Below, piece after piece: positions 8,707 through 17,206 of a DNA stretch of 64,000 nt; position 1 is the stretch's first letter; each line of letters begins with the position of its first letter. The stretch is from positions 7,068,001-7,132,000 of the forward strand of contig NZ_CP108414.1 of the NCBI RefSeq assembly GCF_035978755.1, read 5' to 3'. The DNA comes from Streptomyces sp. NBC_01298. Its GTDB lineage: Bacteria > Actinomycetota > Actinomycetes > Streptomycetales > Streptomycetaceae. A program made the position numbers and the translations under genes. The notes beneath the pieces are model-generated. The model did not search any database, was not told where the DNA came from, and saw only the letters and a program-made list of their open reading frames with translations.

Positions 8707-8732
8707 CTGCGGGGCGTGTCCCGCTCCCGCAG
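8707..8732. terminator. Hairpin between convergent genes
   Basis: CTGCGGG (8707-8713) pairs with CCCGCAG (8726-8732) between the small ORF and the facing CoA transferase gene. The stem is short and its terminator function is only suggested by position. Confidence 0.35.
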
Positions 8733-8771
8733 CGCCGCCGCTCCGTTCCCGGCCCGGTCAACCCTGTCCAG

Positions 8772-9980
8772 TCAGCGAACCACACCGTCCCGGCGCAACG
8801 CCGTGATCTGTTCGCCCGTCATCCCCAGGGCGCGCAGCAGGGCTTCGGTGTGCTCGCCGAGCGCGGGCACCGCACCCATGTGCGGTGCCGCGCCGCCGGG
8901 CAGCCCGATCGGCGGCAGCAGGGCCCGCAGCGGGCCCGCGGGCGAGCCCACCTCCCGCCAGCGGTCCCGGGCCTCCAGCTGCGGGTGCGCGGCGAGCTGC
9001 GCCACCGAGTTCAGCCGTGCGCAGGCGATGCCCGCCTCCTCCAGCCGCCCGATCGCCGCGTCCGCATCGAGCCGGCCCAGCGCTTCGGCGACCACCGCGT
9101 CGGTCTTCTCCCGGTTCGCGGTGCGCGCCGCGTTCGTCGCGAACCCCGGGTCCTGGGCCAAGTCCGGCCACTCCAGCACCTGTTCGGCGAGCCGCCGCCA
9201 CTCCCGGTCGTTCTGCACGGACAGCAGCACCCGGTCCCCGTCCGCCGTCGGGTAGGCGTCGTAGGGCGCGATCACGGCGTGCGCGAGGCCCGTCCGCACC
9301 GGCTGCTCCCCGCCGTGCATGGTGTGGTGCAGCGGATGCCCCATCCACTCGGCGAGCGCGTCGAGCATCGACACCTCCACCCTGCCCCCGCGCCCGGTGG
9401 TCCCGCGCCGCAGCAGGGCGGCGAGCACGCCCGAGAAGGCGTACATGGCTGCCGCGATGTCCGCCGCCGGGATCCCCGCCTTGACCGGCTGCTCCGGGGT
9501 GCCGGTCACGGAGACCAGGCCCGCCTCGCACTGGACGAGCATGTCGTAGGCGCGCTTGTGGGCGTACGGGCCTTCGGGGCCGTAGCCGGAGACGTCCACG
9601 GCGACCAGCCGGGGGTAGCGGGCGCACAGCGCGGCCGAGTCGAGCCCGAGCCGGGCGGCGGCCCCCTGGGCGAGGTTCTGCACGAACACGTCGGCCCCTT
9701 CGAGGAGCGCGTGCAGGACCTCGCGGCCGCGCGGGTCCTTGAGGTCGAGCGCGAGGGACTCCTTCCCCCGGTTGGCCCACACGAAATGCGAGGCGAGTCC
9801 GTGCGCGGCGGTGTCGTAGCCGCGCGCGAAGTCCCCGCCGTCGGGCCGCTCGACCTTGATCACCCGGGCCCCGAGGTCGGCGAGCTGACGGGTGGCGAAG
9901 GGCGCGGAGACGGCCTGCTCGACGGAGACGACGGTGACCCCGTCGAGGGGAAGCGGCTCGGTGAACGATTCGGTAGCCAT
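8772..9980 (-). CDS. Family III CoA transferase (CaiB/BaiF type)
   Basis: The 402-residue protein is a class III CoA transferase, an enzyme family that moves CoA between carboxylic acids through an aspartyl-CoA thioester. The N-terminal LDGVTVVSVEQAVSAPFATRQLADLGARVIKVERP and ANRGKESLALDLKDPRG blocks are diagnostic. The catalytic aspartate is expected in RAYDMLVQCEAGL near residue 167. Later blocks (GRVEVSMLDALAEWM, NDREWRRL) match the family across its full length. It stands alone, so donor and acceptor acids cannot be named. Confidence 0.88.
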   Translation of the reverse strand: MATESFTEPLPLDGVTVVSVEQAVSAPFATRQLADLGARVIKVERPDGGDFARGYDTAAHGLASHFVWANRGKESLALDLKDPRGREVLHALLEGADVFVQNLAQGAAARLGLDSAALCARYPRLVAVDVSGYGPEGPYAHKRAYDMLVQCEAGLVSVTGTPEQPVKAGIPAADIAAAMYAFSGVLAALLRRGTTGRGGRVEVSMLDALAEWMGHPLHHTMHGGEQPVRTGLAHAVIAPYDAYPTADGDRVLLSVQNDREWRRLAEQVLEWPDLAQDPGFATNAARTANREKTDAVVAEALGRLDADAAIGRLEEAGIACARLNSVAQLAAHPQLEARDRWREVGSPAGPLRALLPPIGLPGGAAPHMGAVPALGEHTEALLRALGMTGEQITALRRDGVVR

Positions 9981-10153
9981 GCCCCCTGCCTACTCGATCG
10001 CACCCGGGCAGGTCCACATCCAGCCTCGCCGGCGTTTGAGGCACGGGGTCCGGGGCGGAGCCCCAGGGGGGTCCGGGCGCAGCCCCCGGGGAACGGGCGA
10101 AGGGAGGGTAGGGGACAGCCCCGCAGGGCCCCCGCCCTCGAGGCCCCCGCGCC

Positions 10154-11350
10154 TCAGAGCAGCGCGAACTGCCCGCCCGGCCCCTCCTCCTGGTGGTCCA
10201 GGACCGAGGCCGGCCGCCGGGCCCAGCCGGGAGCCGGCAGCACCCCGCCCGCCCGGAGCTCCGCGGCGCCCAGCGCCGGGCCCACTTCGAACGCGGCCCG
10301 CTCCGGCTCCAGTTCGGCCAGCAGCGCCAGGGTCGTCACCAGCTCCAGCAGCTCCGAGGTCCAGCCCTGCGGCCACTCCGCCGGGCCCACCGCGTCCAGC
10401 CCCTCGGCCTCCGGGTCCCGGTGGGCGAGCCGGGCGGCGAACCAGGACTCCAGGACCCGGACCCCCTGGGCCTCGTACTCCCACGCCCCGGTGGGCACGG
10501 GCGACACGGTGCCGCCCTCGCCGCCCCCGCTTCCCCCGACGGTCAGGGTTTCGCTCCCCGGGTCGTACGAGAGCTCGCGCGGCCACGCCGGCAGCGCCGA
10601 GCGGACGTACGGCCGGCGCCCGCCGGGCAGCCGGGGCGCCTCGCCGCCGCGGGCCCCGCGCAGCCGGACGGAGAGCACCCGGTGGCCCAGCTCCAGCCCG
10701 GCCCGCCAGCGCGCGGCGTCGGCGGTGAGGGGGACCTCGTACCCCCGGGGGCCGGGGCGGCCGGCGGCGAGGATCCAGCAGAGCACGTCCTCGGGGGTGA
10801 CCCAGGTGCCGTACCGCTCGCCGAGCAGGTGCTGCAGCCCGGGGGCGAGATTCGGTTCGGCGCCGCCCGGGCGGCGGTGCAGCGGGCGGATCCGGCCGAG
10901 CCGGCCGGCCGGGAGGTGCGCGGTGACCAGCAGCTCCGCCGGCTGGGCGGGCTCCAGGACGAACAGCTGGTGCTCGTCCAGCACCCGCCACAGCTCCGGG
11001 CGGGCCAGGTCGATGAGCCGCTGGTCGGGCAGCAGCCATTGCTCGTCGAAGGGCTCGCGCAGGATCCGTACGGGATCCGGGCGCGGCCCGGGAGTGTCCG
11101 CGAAACGGGCCGTGGAACCCGCGCGCTGACCCGGCAGCGCCGCCGCCCCGGCACCCGGGGTCCGCGCCCGGGTCGGGCGGAACAACCGCTCCCGCTCGGG
11201 GCCCTCCGCGGCCGCCAGGGCGGCCCACCGGGCGCGCAGGGTCGCCGGATCGGGGGCCGCGACCCAGGCCCGGCCCAGGCGCAGGGAGCCCACGGCCCAA
11301 GGCATCAGATCGTCCAGCAGCGGGTCCCGCGGGGATGCGTCAGCGCTCAC
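10154..11350 (-). CDS. Stand-alone type ISP restriction-modification specificity domain
   Basis: The 398-residue protein resembles only the C-terminal target-recognition region of single-chain type ISP restriction-modification enzymes (LlaGI/LlaBIII class). Key phrases are the REPFDEQWLLPDQRLIDLAR block near residue 98, VTPEDVLCWILAA near 190, PLTADAARWRAGLELGHRVL, and GAWEYEAQGVRVLESWFAAR near 290. No nuclease, helicase or N6-methylase motif is present, and no such gene is adjacent. Similar short proteins are, from memory, common in Streptomyces. It may bind DNA for another purpose. The start is GTG. Confidence 0.65.
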   Translation of the reverse strand: MSADASPRDPLLDDLMPWAVGSLRLGRAWVAAPDPATLRARWAALAAAEGPERERLFRPTRARTPGAGAAALPGQRAGSTARFADTPGPRPDPVRILREPFDEQWLLPDQRLIDLARPELWRVLDEHQLFVLEPAQPAELLVTAHLPAGRLGRIRPLHRRPGGAEPNLAPGLQHLLGERYGTWVTPEDVLCWILAAGRPGPRGYEVPLTADAARWRAGLELGHRVLSVRLRGARGGEAPRLPGGRRPYVRSALPAWPRELSYDPGSETLTVGGSGGGEGGTVSPVPTGAWEYEAQGVRVLESWFAARLAHRDPEAEGLDAVGPAEWPQGWTSELLELVTTLALLAELEPERAAFEVGPALGAAELRAGGVLPAPGWARRPASVLDHQEEGPGGQFALL

Positions 11351-11481
11351 CCGGCCGATGGTAGCGACGCCACCCGGTGACCGGGCCGCGTCCAGGCCGG
11401 AGAGTTAGGCTCCCTATGTAGGGATCTGCCCGGATCCGGACGGAGCCGGGCCGGACCGGGCGACCGAACCGGGAGGCGGAC

Positions 11482-11643
11482 ATGAGCCAGTACGACGAGT
11501 ACTCGACCCCGTCGCAGGCCGAGGGGGAACGGCTCGACGAGGACCTGGACGCGAAGCAGAAGAAGCTCCGCCACGCGCAGACGCAGCGGACCACGCCGTC
11601 CCAGGCGGAGGGCGAGCGCGGAACGGAGGACGACCAGAAGTAA
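11482..11643 (+). CDS. 53-residue hydrophilic protein with internal repeat
   Basis: An ATG preceded by a GGGAGG site opens a 53-codon frame ending TAA at 11641-11643. The product is very hydrophilic and contains TPSQAEGER twice (about residues 9-17 and 38-46) around a Lys/Arg/Asp-rich centre (LDEDLDAKQKKLRHAQ), so it is probably disordered or a single charged helix. The strong ribosome site and coding-like third positions support a real gene. Function is unknown. Confidence 0.72.
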   Translation: MSQYDEYSTPSQAEGERLDEDLDAKQKKLRHAQTQRTTPSQAEGERGTEDDQK

Positions 11644-11650
11644 CCGGGAC

Positions 11651-11677
11651 CAGTGTGATCAGTGTGATCAGTGTGCG
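11651..11677. repeat. 9-bp tandem repeat covering the GntR stop
   Basis: CAGTGTGAT occurs at 11651-11659 and 11660-11668, with a third imperfect copy to 11677. The TGA stop of the minus-strand GntR gene (11668-11670) lies on the repeat junction. The repeat fills most of the 24-bp gap between two convergent genes. Confidence 0.7.
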
Positions 11678-12417
11678 TCGACGGTCACGGTGAAGGAGAA
11701 CCGGTCCCCGCGGTACCGGATCCGCGCCACGTCGACCACCCGGCCGGAGCCGTCGTAGGTGACGCCCGTGTAGTGCAGGATCGGGCTCAGCAGGGGCACT
11801 TGGAGCAGCTCGGCCGTGAGCGGGTCGGCGAGCCGCGCCTCCACGGTGTCGGTGATCCGGCTGATGTCCACCTTCACGATGTCCCGCAGCACCTTGGTCA
11901 TCGGCCAACGCACCAGATCCGCCAGGTCGATGGAGTCGGCGAGCTCCGGACGCACCGCGTTCTCCGCCCAGTTGGTCGGCTCGCCGCTCTCGCTGTCGTG
12001 ACGGAGCCTGCGGTACGTGACCACCTCGGCGGTGTCCGGGAAGTGCTCCAGCAGCTCCCCGGACACCGCCGTTCGCTCGTGCCCGAGGATCGTCGTACGG
12101 TCGCCCGACTGCTGCGCCACGATCGCGTCGACCGAGCCGAGCAGCTGGACCGGCGCCCCGCGCAGCGCCGTCGGCTCGATGAAGGTCCCGCGCCGCCGGT
12201 GGCGGCTGATGAGGCCCTCGGTCTCCAGTTCCTTGAGCGCCTGCCGCATGGTCAGCACGCTCACCCCGTAGTGCTCGGCGAGCTGCTCCTCGGTGGGCAG
12301 GCGCAGCGAGGCGTCCGCGGTGCGCCCGAGTATCGAGGCGCGCAGCGACTGGGAGACCTGGTACCAGAGCGGCAGTTTCCGGTTCAGTACCAGCGAGTCG
12401 GGGGCGAAGGCGGTCAC
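11668..12417 (-). CDS. GntR/HutC family transcriptional regulator
   Basis: The 249-residue regulator has an N-terminal winged helix (PLWYQVSQSLRASIL, LPTEEQLAEHYGVSVLTMRQALKELETEGLISRHRRRGTF) and a C-terminal UTRA effector domain (about residues 90-245), defining the HutC subfamily. GTG at 12417 has a GGAGAT site. It lies 61 bp downstream of the homogentisate dioxygenase gene on the same strand, so it is probably co-transcribed and may respond to an intermediate of tyrosine/phenylacetate breakdown. The regulatory link is inferred from position only. Confidence 0.85.
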   Translation of the reverse strand: MTAFAPDSLVLNRKLPLWYQVSQSLRASILGRTADASLRLPTEEQLAEHYGVSVLTMRQALKELETEGLISRHRRRGTFIEPTALRGAPVQLLGSVDAIVAQQSGDRTTILGHERTAVSGELLEHFPDTAEVVTYRRLRHDSESGEPTNWAENAVRPELADSIDLADLVRWPMTKVLRDIVKVDISRITDTVEARLADPLTAELLQVPLLSPILHYTGVTYDGSGRVVDVARIRYRGDRFSFTVTVDAH

Positions 12418-12478
12418 GGGTGGATCTCCGTAGGACGGGGTGCGCGCGGCGGCGGCGCCGCGCGGCATGCTCGTGATG

Positions 12479-13801
12479 TTAGGCGCGGAAGTGCCGCTGG
12501 AGTCCCTGCCAGACGTCGTCGTATCCGCTCTGCAGGTGGTCCGCGCCGGCCGCCTGGGCGGTGGCGGTGATCGGCCAGCGGGTCTCGAACATGAAGGCCA
12601 GGCCGTCGTCGATCTTCTGCGGCTTCAGCTCGGCGGCGCTCGCCCGGTCGAAGGTCTCCCGGTCGGGGCCGTGCGCGGACATCATGTTGTGCAGGGAGCC
12701 GCCGCCTGGCACGAAGCCCTCCGCCTTGGCGTCGTAGGCGCCGTCGATGAGCCCCATGTACTCGCTCATCACGTTCCGGTGGAAGTACGGCGGGCGGAAG
12801 GTGTCCTCGCCGACCAGCCAGCGCGGCGCGAAGACCACGAAGTCCACGCCCGCCAGGCCCGCCGTGTCGGAGGGCGAGGTCAGCACCGTGAAGATGGACG
12901 GGTCGGGGTGGTCGTAGCTGATGGAGCCCAGGACGTTGAAGCTGCGCAGGTCGTAGACGTACGGGACGTGCGTGCCGTGCCAGGCCACCACGTCGAGCGG
13001 GGAGTGGTCGTAGGTGGCGGTCCAGAGGTTGCCGCAGAACTTGTTCACGACCTCGGTCGGACGCTCTCCGTCCTCGTACGAGGCCACCGGCGCGCGGAAA
13101 TCGCGGGCGGCGGCGAGGCCGTTGGCGCCGATGGGGCCCAGGTCGGGCAGCTCGAAGGGCCGGCCGTAGTTCTCGCAGACGTACCCGCGGGCGCTCTCGT
13201 CCTGGAGTTCCACGCGGAAGCGGACCCCGCGCGGGATCAGCGCCATCTCGCCCGGCCGGGCGCTGAGCAGGCCGAACTCGGTGCGCAGGAGCAGGCCGCC
13301 GCGCTCCGGGACGATCAGCAGCTCGCCGTCGGAGTCGCTGAACACCCGGTCGGTCATCGAGGCGTTGGCGGAGTACAGGTGGATGGCCATGCCGGAGCGC
13401 TGGGTGGCGTCGCCGTTGCCGCCGAGGGTCCACAGGCCGGCCAGGAAGTCCGTGCCGGGCGCCGGGTCGGGCAGCGGGTTCCAGCGGAGCCGGTTCGGGT
13501 CGGCCGGGGCCTCGGTGAAGGGCGCGGAGCGCAGGGCGCCGTTGCCGGTCCGGGCGAAGGGCGGGTGCGCGGCCGAGGGGCGGATCCGGTAGAGCCAGGA
13601 GCGGCGGTTGTGGGAACGCGGCTCGGTGAACGCGCTGCCGCTGAGCTGCTCCGCGTAGAGGCCGAGGGGGGAGCGCTGGGGCGAGTTCCGCCCGATCGGC
13701 AGCGCACCGGGGACCGCCTCCGAGCTGTGCTCATTGCCGAAGCCGGTGAGGTACTCCAGCCCCTCCGCCGTCTTCCTGGCCTGCTCGCTGCCGCCACTCA
13801 T
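12479..13801 (-). CDS. hmgA: Homogentisate 1,2-dioxygenase
   Basis: This ring-cleaving dioxygenase of tyrosine and phenylalanine breakdown turns homogentisate into maleylacetoacetate with an Fe(II) centre. The 440-residue length is normal for the family. The iron-ligand region is intact: [17 protein letters not shown] supplies His and Glu, and [12 protein letters not shown] supplies the second His. The N-terminal [18 protein letters not shown] is a family hallmark. ATG at 13801 with GGGAG was chosen. A strong promoter overlaps an inverted repeat just upstream (13823-13867). Maleylacetoacetate isomerase and fumarylacetoacetase genes are not nearby. Confidence 0.95.
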   Translation of the reverse strand: MSGGSEQARKTAEGLEYLTGFGNEHSSEAVPGALPIGRNSPQRSPLGLYAEQLSGSAFTEPRSHNRRSWLYRIRPSAAHPPFARTGNGALRSAPFTEAPADPNRLRWNPLPDPAPGTDFLAGLWTLGGNGDATQRSGMAIHLYSANASMTDRVFSDSDGELLIVPERGGLLLRTEFGLLSARPGEMALIPRGVRFRVELQDESARGYVCENYGRPFELPDLGPIGANGLAAARDFRAPVASYEDGERPTEVVNKFCGNLWTATYDHSPLDVVAWHGTHVPYVYDLRSFNVLGSISYDHPDPSIFTVLTSPSDTAGLAGVDFVVFAPRWLVGEDTFRPPYFHRNVMSEYMGLIDGAYDAKAEGFVPGGGSLHNMMSAHGPDRETFDRASAAELKPQKIDDGLAFMFETRWPITATAQAAGADHLQSGYDDVWQGLQRHFRA

Positions 13802-13822
13802 TGCACGCTCCCGGTCTGCCGA

Positions 13823-13852
13823 AGGAATCCTATGCCTGACAGTAGGATTCCT
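13823..13852. promoter_or_regulatory. Operator-like double palindrome at the hmgA promoter
   Basis: AGGAATCCTA (13823-13832) and its exact complement TAGGATTCCT (13843-13852) are 10 bp apart, 20 bp centre to centre. Each arm is itself nearly palindromic (AGGA-A/T-TCCT), so two dimer sites on one helix face are possible. The element covers the -10 box of hmgA, the classic position for repression. Confidence 0.75.
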
Positions 13853-13867
13853 GGGCTCATGCGTCAA
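13839..13867 (-). promoter_or_regulatory. Predicted sigma-70-type promoter of hmgA
   Basis: On the minus strand TTGACG (13867-13862), a 17-bp spacer and TACTGT (13844-13839) match a housekeeping promoter. The predicted transcript starts about 30 bp before the hmgA ATG. The -10 box lies inside the inverted repeat described separately. Confidence 0.7.
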
Positions 13868-13884
13868 CGGGGGATTCCGGTCAG

Positions 13885-14905
13885 TCGACCGGTGGGTGGT
13901 GCCTGGGTGGGTGGGTGGGTGCGGGGCGGGGCCGGGGCTTGGGGTGGGTGCGGGGTGGTGCGGAGCGGGGCTTGGGCGGGTGTGGGGCGGGGCCGGGGCA
14001 GGGCTGGGGGTGAGCGTGGGGCCGAGGCGGGTCCCGGTGGCGGCCGGGCGGGGCCCGGCGCGGGGGTCGGATGGGCCCGGGCGGGGCTCGGGCGGGGCTC
14101 GGGCGGGGTCGGGCGGGCGCCGGATGGGCCCGGGTGGGGGGCGCGGAGGGCCCGGGGAGACGTTGGGTGGCCTGGGCGGGCGCTGTGCAGGGCCCGGGCG
14201 GGTGTCGGTCAGGGTTCGGATGGACGCGGGCGGGCTCGGGCGGGCGTCGGATGCGCTCGGGTGGGTGCTGGGGAGGGGTCGGGCGGGCGGGCGGGCAGGT
14301 GTCAGTCAGGGCCCGGGCAGGCAGGCGCTGGGCGGCCTGGGCGGCCTGGGCGGGCGTTGCGCAGGGCCCGGGCGGGGGGCGAGCGGGCGCCGGATGGGCC
14401 GGGGTCGGGGCTCGGGCGAGGTCGGGCGGGCGCCGGATGGGCCCGGATGGGGGCCGCAGGGGGCCCGGGGAGGCGTTGGGCGGCCCGGGTGGGCGTTGTG
14501 CGGGGCCCGGGCGGGTGTCGGTCAGGGCCTGGGTGGGCGTCGGATGCGCTCGGGTGGGTGCCGGGGAGGGGTCGGGCAGGTGTTGGGCGGCCCGGGCGGG
14601 CCTTGCGCAGGGCCCGGGCAGGTGTCGGTCAGGGCGCGGGTAGGCGTCGGATGGGCCGGGCGGGCGTCGGATGGGTCCAGGGGGAGTCGGCAGGGCCCGG
14701 ATGGGCTCGGGTGGGAGTCGGGCAGGCCGGGGCAGGCGTCGGGCAGGCGTCGGTCAGGCTCGGGCGGGGGTCGGGCAGGGGGGCGGACGCGCCCGGGCAG
14801 GCGTCGGCGTGGCGGGTAGGGCGGGCCCGGGAGGCGTCGGCTCGGCAGGCGGGGCGGTGGCCAGGGTCGTGGCCGGGGCGGCGGCCGGAGGGGGGTCCGG
14901 GGCGG
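13885..14905. repeat. 1-kb G-rich repeat desert with 312-bp higher-order period
   Basis: This gene-free stretch is extremely rich in G on the plus strand and is built from degenerate units such as CGGATGGGCCCGG, GGTGTCGGTCAGGG and CGTCGGATGCGCTCGGGTGG. A longer block beginning GGTCGGGCGGGCGCCGGATG at 14108 recurs from 14420, a spacing of 312 bp. All three plus frames are open for hundreds of codons simply because T and A are rare, so openness is not evidence of coding. Runs of GGG at short spacing could form G-quadruplexes. Confidence 0.8.
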
Positions 14906-14989
14906 GCCCGGGTCACGACTTGGCCCGTCCGGGGCCTATTCCTGCGCGAGGGGATCCCAAAAGGTGAACATTCCTCTACTCTCACGCGC

Positions 14990-17206
14990 ATGTCGTGGAC
15001 CCGCAGGTTTCCTGCCGTGCCGGCGGCGTTCCTCGCCGCCCTCCTAGCGCTTCTGTCACTCCTCGTCGCCGCGCCCGCCGCGACCGCGCACGAGGAGCGC
15101 CCCGTCGAGCTCCCCGACGGCACCGGCTCCGTACCCGCCTACCGCACGGGCGAGCCCGACCTGATCGTCTGCAAGACCGACCGGCCCGCCTTCGAGCGCC
15201 GGATATCCGCCTTCCCGGACGCCCTCAGGCAGCGCAACCTCGCCCTCTACGAGCGCTGCGAGAAGAACGGCTTCCGCGACCTCCAGGCGGCGGTCGACGC
15301 CGTGGACCGCCCGGGCATGAACATCGCGATCCTCCCCGGCCTCTACGAGGAGGAGCCCTCGCTCCCCAAGCCCACCGGGGAGTGCGCCTCGCTCAAGGCC
15401 CCCAACTCCTCGCTCGGCTACCAGATCCTGACCTACGAGCAGCAGGTGGCCTGCCGCCACAACCAGAACCTGGTCGCCATCCTCGGCAAGACCGACCTCC
15501 AGATCGAAGGCACCGGGGCCTCCCGCCAGGACGTGGTCATCGACGCCAAGTACCAGAAGCTGAACGGGATCCGCGCGGACAAGTCCAACGGCATCTACTT
15601 CCGCAACTTCACCGCCCAGCGCACCACCTTCAACTCGCTCTACGTCCTAGCGGGCGACGGCTTCGTCATCGACGACGTGCTGACCCGCTGGAACGACGAG
15701 TACGGCTTCCTGACCTTCGCCAGCGACCACGGCCTGTACAAGAACTGCGAGTCCTACGGCAACGGCGACTCCGGCATCTACCCCGGCAGCGCCTCGAACA
15801 TCAACGACGGCCGCGGCTACGACGTCCCCCGCTACTCCATCGAGATCACCGGCTGCCGCAGCCACCACAACATGGTCGGCTACTCCGGCACCGCGGGCGA
15901 CTCCGTGTACGTGCACGACAACGAGTTCGACCAGAACATGGGCGGCGCCTCGATGGACAGCGCCTTCCCCGGCCACCCCGGACTCCCGCAGAACCACGCC
16001 CGCTTCGAACGCAACCTGATCCACGACAACAACGCCGACTACTACCACTACGTCGCGGACGGCACCTGCGCCAAACCGCCCGTCGAGCGCGGCTACGAGC
16101 AGGGCGTCGTCTGCCCGCAGATCTCCATGCCCCCGGGCACCGGCATCATCACCGCGGGCGGCAACTGGAACCTGTACGAGAACAACTGGGTGTACGGGCA
16201 CCAGCGCGCGGGCTTCTTCCTCTCGGCCGTGCCCGCCTTCATCCGCGGCGAGGAGGAGCTGTCCAAGCAGGCCGACACCTCCCACCACAACCGCTACGCC
16301 GGCAACATCCTGGGCAAGGACAAGTCCGGGGCCTCCCGCCCCAACGGCATGGACGTGTGGTGGGACGGCCAGGGCCGGGGCAACTGCTGGCAGCAGGGCC
16401 CGGACGGCTCCACCCCGGGCACGCTCCCGCAGTGCGGCGAGCGCCGCGGCGCGGTCTCCGGCGCCTCGGCCCGGCTGGCCGGTGAACCGGTGAAGCTGGC
16501 CCAGCTCCTGGTCTGCGCCGACTACAGCGTGCAGGCGCGCAAACTCCCGGCCGGCTGCGACTGGTACGGCTCCCGGGGCCTCCAGCGGGTGGAGACCCAG
16601 CTCGCCCTCGCCGTCGCGGCGGTCCTCCTCCTGGTCGGCGGCCTCCTGTGGTGGCGCCGCCTGCGCGGCTCCCGCCTGGCCGGGGTGGCGGCCCTGCTCG
16701 GCCTCGCGGGCCTGACCCTGGACGTGGCCGGCTCCACGATGGGCCTGGTCGGCACCTTCGTCCCGGCGCTGGCCCTGCTCTGCCTCGGCCTGTGGTGGAC
16801 CGGCACCGGACTCGCCCTGCGCCCCACCCGGCCCTGGCTGGCCCGCCTGACCCTGCTGCTCGGCGCCCTCACCCTCCTCGACGCCTTCGACAAGGCCGTC
16901 CTGATGGTCCCGTGGATCCCGCTCAGCCCCGCCTGGATCCGGTCCCTCGTCGCGGTGGTCTGGGTCCTCTGGGCCGTCATCGCCGCCGCCCGCCCGGGCG
17001 GCACGCCGGCCCGCCCGGCAGGCCCGGGCGGCGACCCGGCGGGCGACCGGGTCCCCGTCCCGGCAGGCCCGGCCCCGACCCGCACCGCGGAAGCCGAATC
17101 CGAGGGCGGAGCCGGAGCCGAGGTTGGCACCAAGCCCAGCACCGGCACCGGCACCAGCACCGGCACCGGTGCGGAGCGGGGCGCCGCCGGGGGAGACCGG
17201 CCGTGA
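14990..17206 (+). CDS. Secreted/membrane right-handed parallel beta-helix protein
   Basis: The 738-residue protein has an N-terminal signal segment (LAALLALLSLLVAAPAATA) and an outside domain of about 480 residues with NosD/PbH1-type repeats. Examples are VVIDAKYQKLNGI, NGIYFRNFTAQ, NSLYVLAGDGFVIDD, NEFDQNMGGASM and WNLYENNWVYGH. Four to five membrane helices fill about residues 535-665, followed by a Pro/Gly/Thr-rich tail. Such helices usually bind or process carbohydrate. The ATG at 14990 opens the signal peptide; the frame remains open upstream through the G-rich repeat, which I treat as non-coding. It is the first gene of a three-gene operon. Confidence 0.8.
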   Translation: MSWTRRFPAVPAAFLAALLALLSLLVAAPAATAHEERPVELPDGTGSVPAYRTGEPDLIVCKTDRPAFERRISAFPDALRQRNLALYERCEKNGFRDLQAAVDAVDRPGMNIAILPGLYEEEPSLPKPTGECASLKAPNSSLGYQILTYEQQVACRHNQNLVAILGKTDLQIEGTGASRQDVVIDAKYQKLNGIRADKSNGIYFRNFTAQRTTFNSLYVLAGDGFVIDDVLTRWNDEYGFLTFASDHGLYKNCESYGNGDSGIYPGSASNINDGRGYDVPRYSIEITGCRSHHNMVGYSGTAGDSVYVHDNEFDQNMGGASMDSAFPGHPGLPQNHARFERNLIHDNNADYYHYVADGTCAKPPVERGYEQGVVCPQISMPPGTGIITAGGNWNLYENNWVYGHQRAGFFLSAVPAFIRGEEELSKQADTSHHNRYAGNILGKDKSGASRPNGMDVWWDGQGRGNCWQQGPDGSTPGTLPQCGERRGAVSGASARLAGEPVKLAQLLVCADYSVQARKLPAGCDWYGSRGLQRVETQLALAVAAVLLLVGGLLWWRRLRGSRLAGVAALLGLAGLTLDVAGSTMGLVGTFVPALALLCLGLWWTGTGLALRPTRPWLARLTLLLGALTLLDAFDKAVLMVPWIPLSPAWIRSLVAVVWVLWAVIAAARPGGTPARPAGPGGDPAGDRVPVPAGPAPTRTAEAESEGGAGAEVGTKPSTGTGTSTGTGAERGAAGGDRP

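Noticed and set aside
12440..17206. A 1588-codon open frame running through hmgA antisense, the G-rich repeat and the beta-helix gene
   Set aside because: Only the part from 14990 has a signal peptide and a recognisable protein. The upstream part is open because T and A are rare; all three plus frames are open in the repeat.
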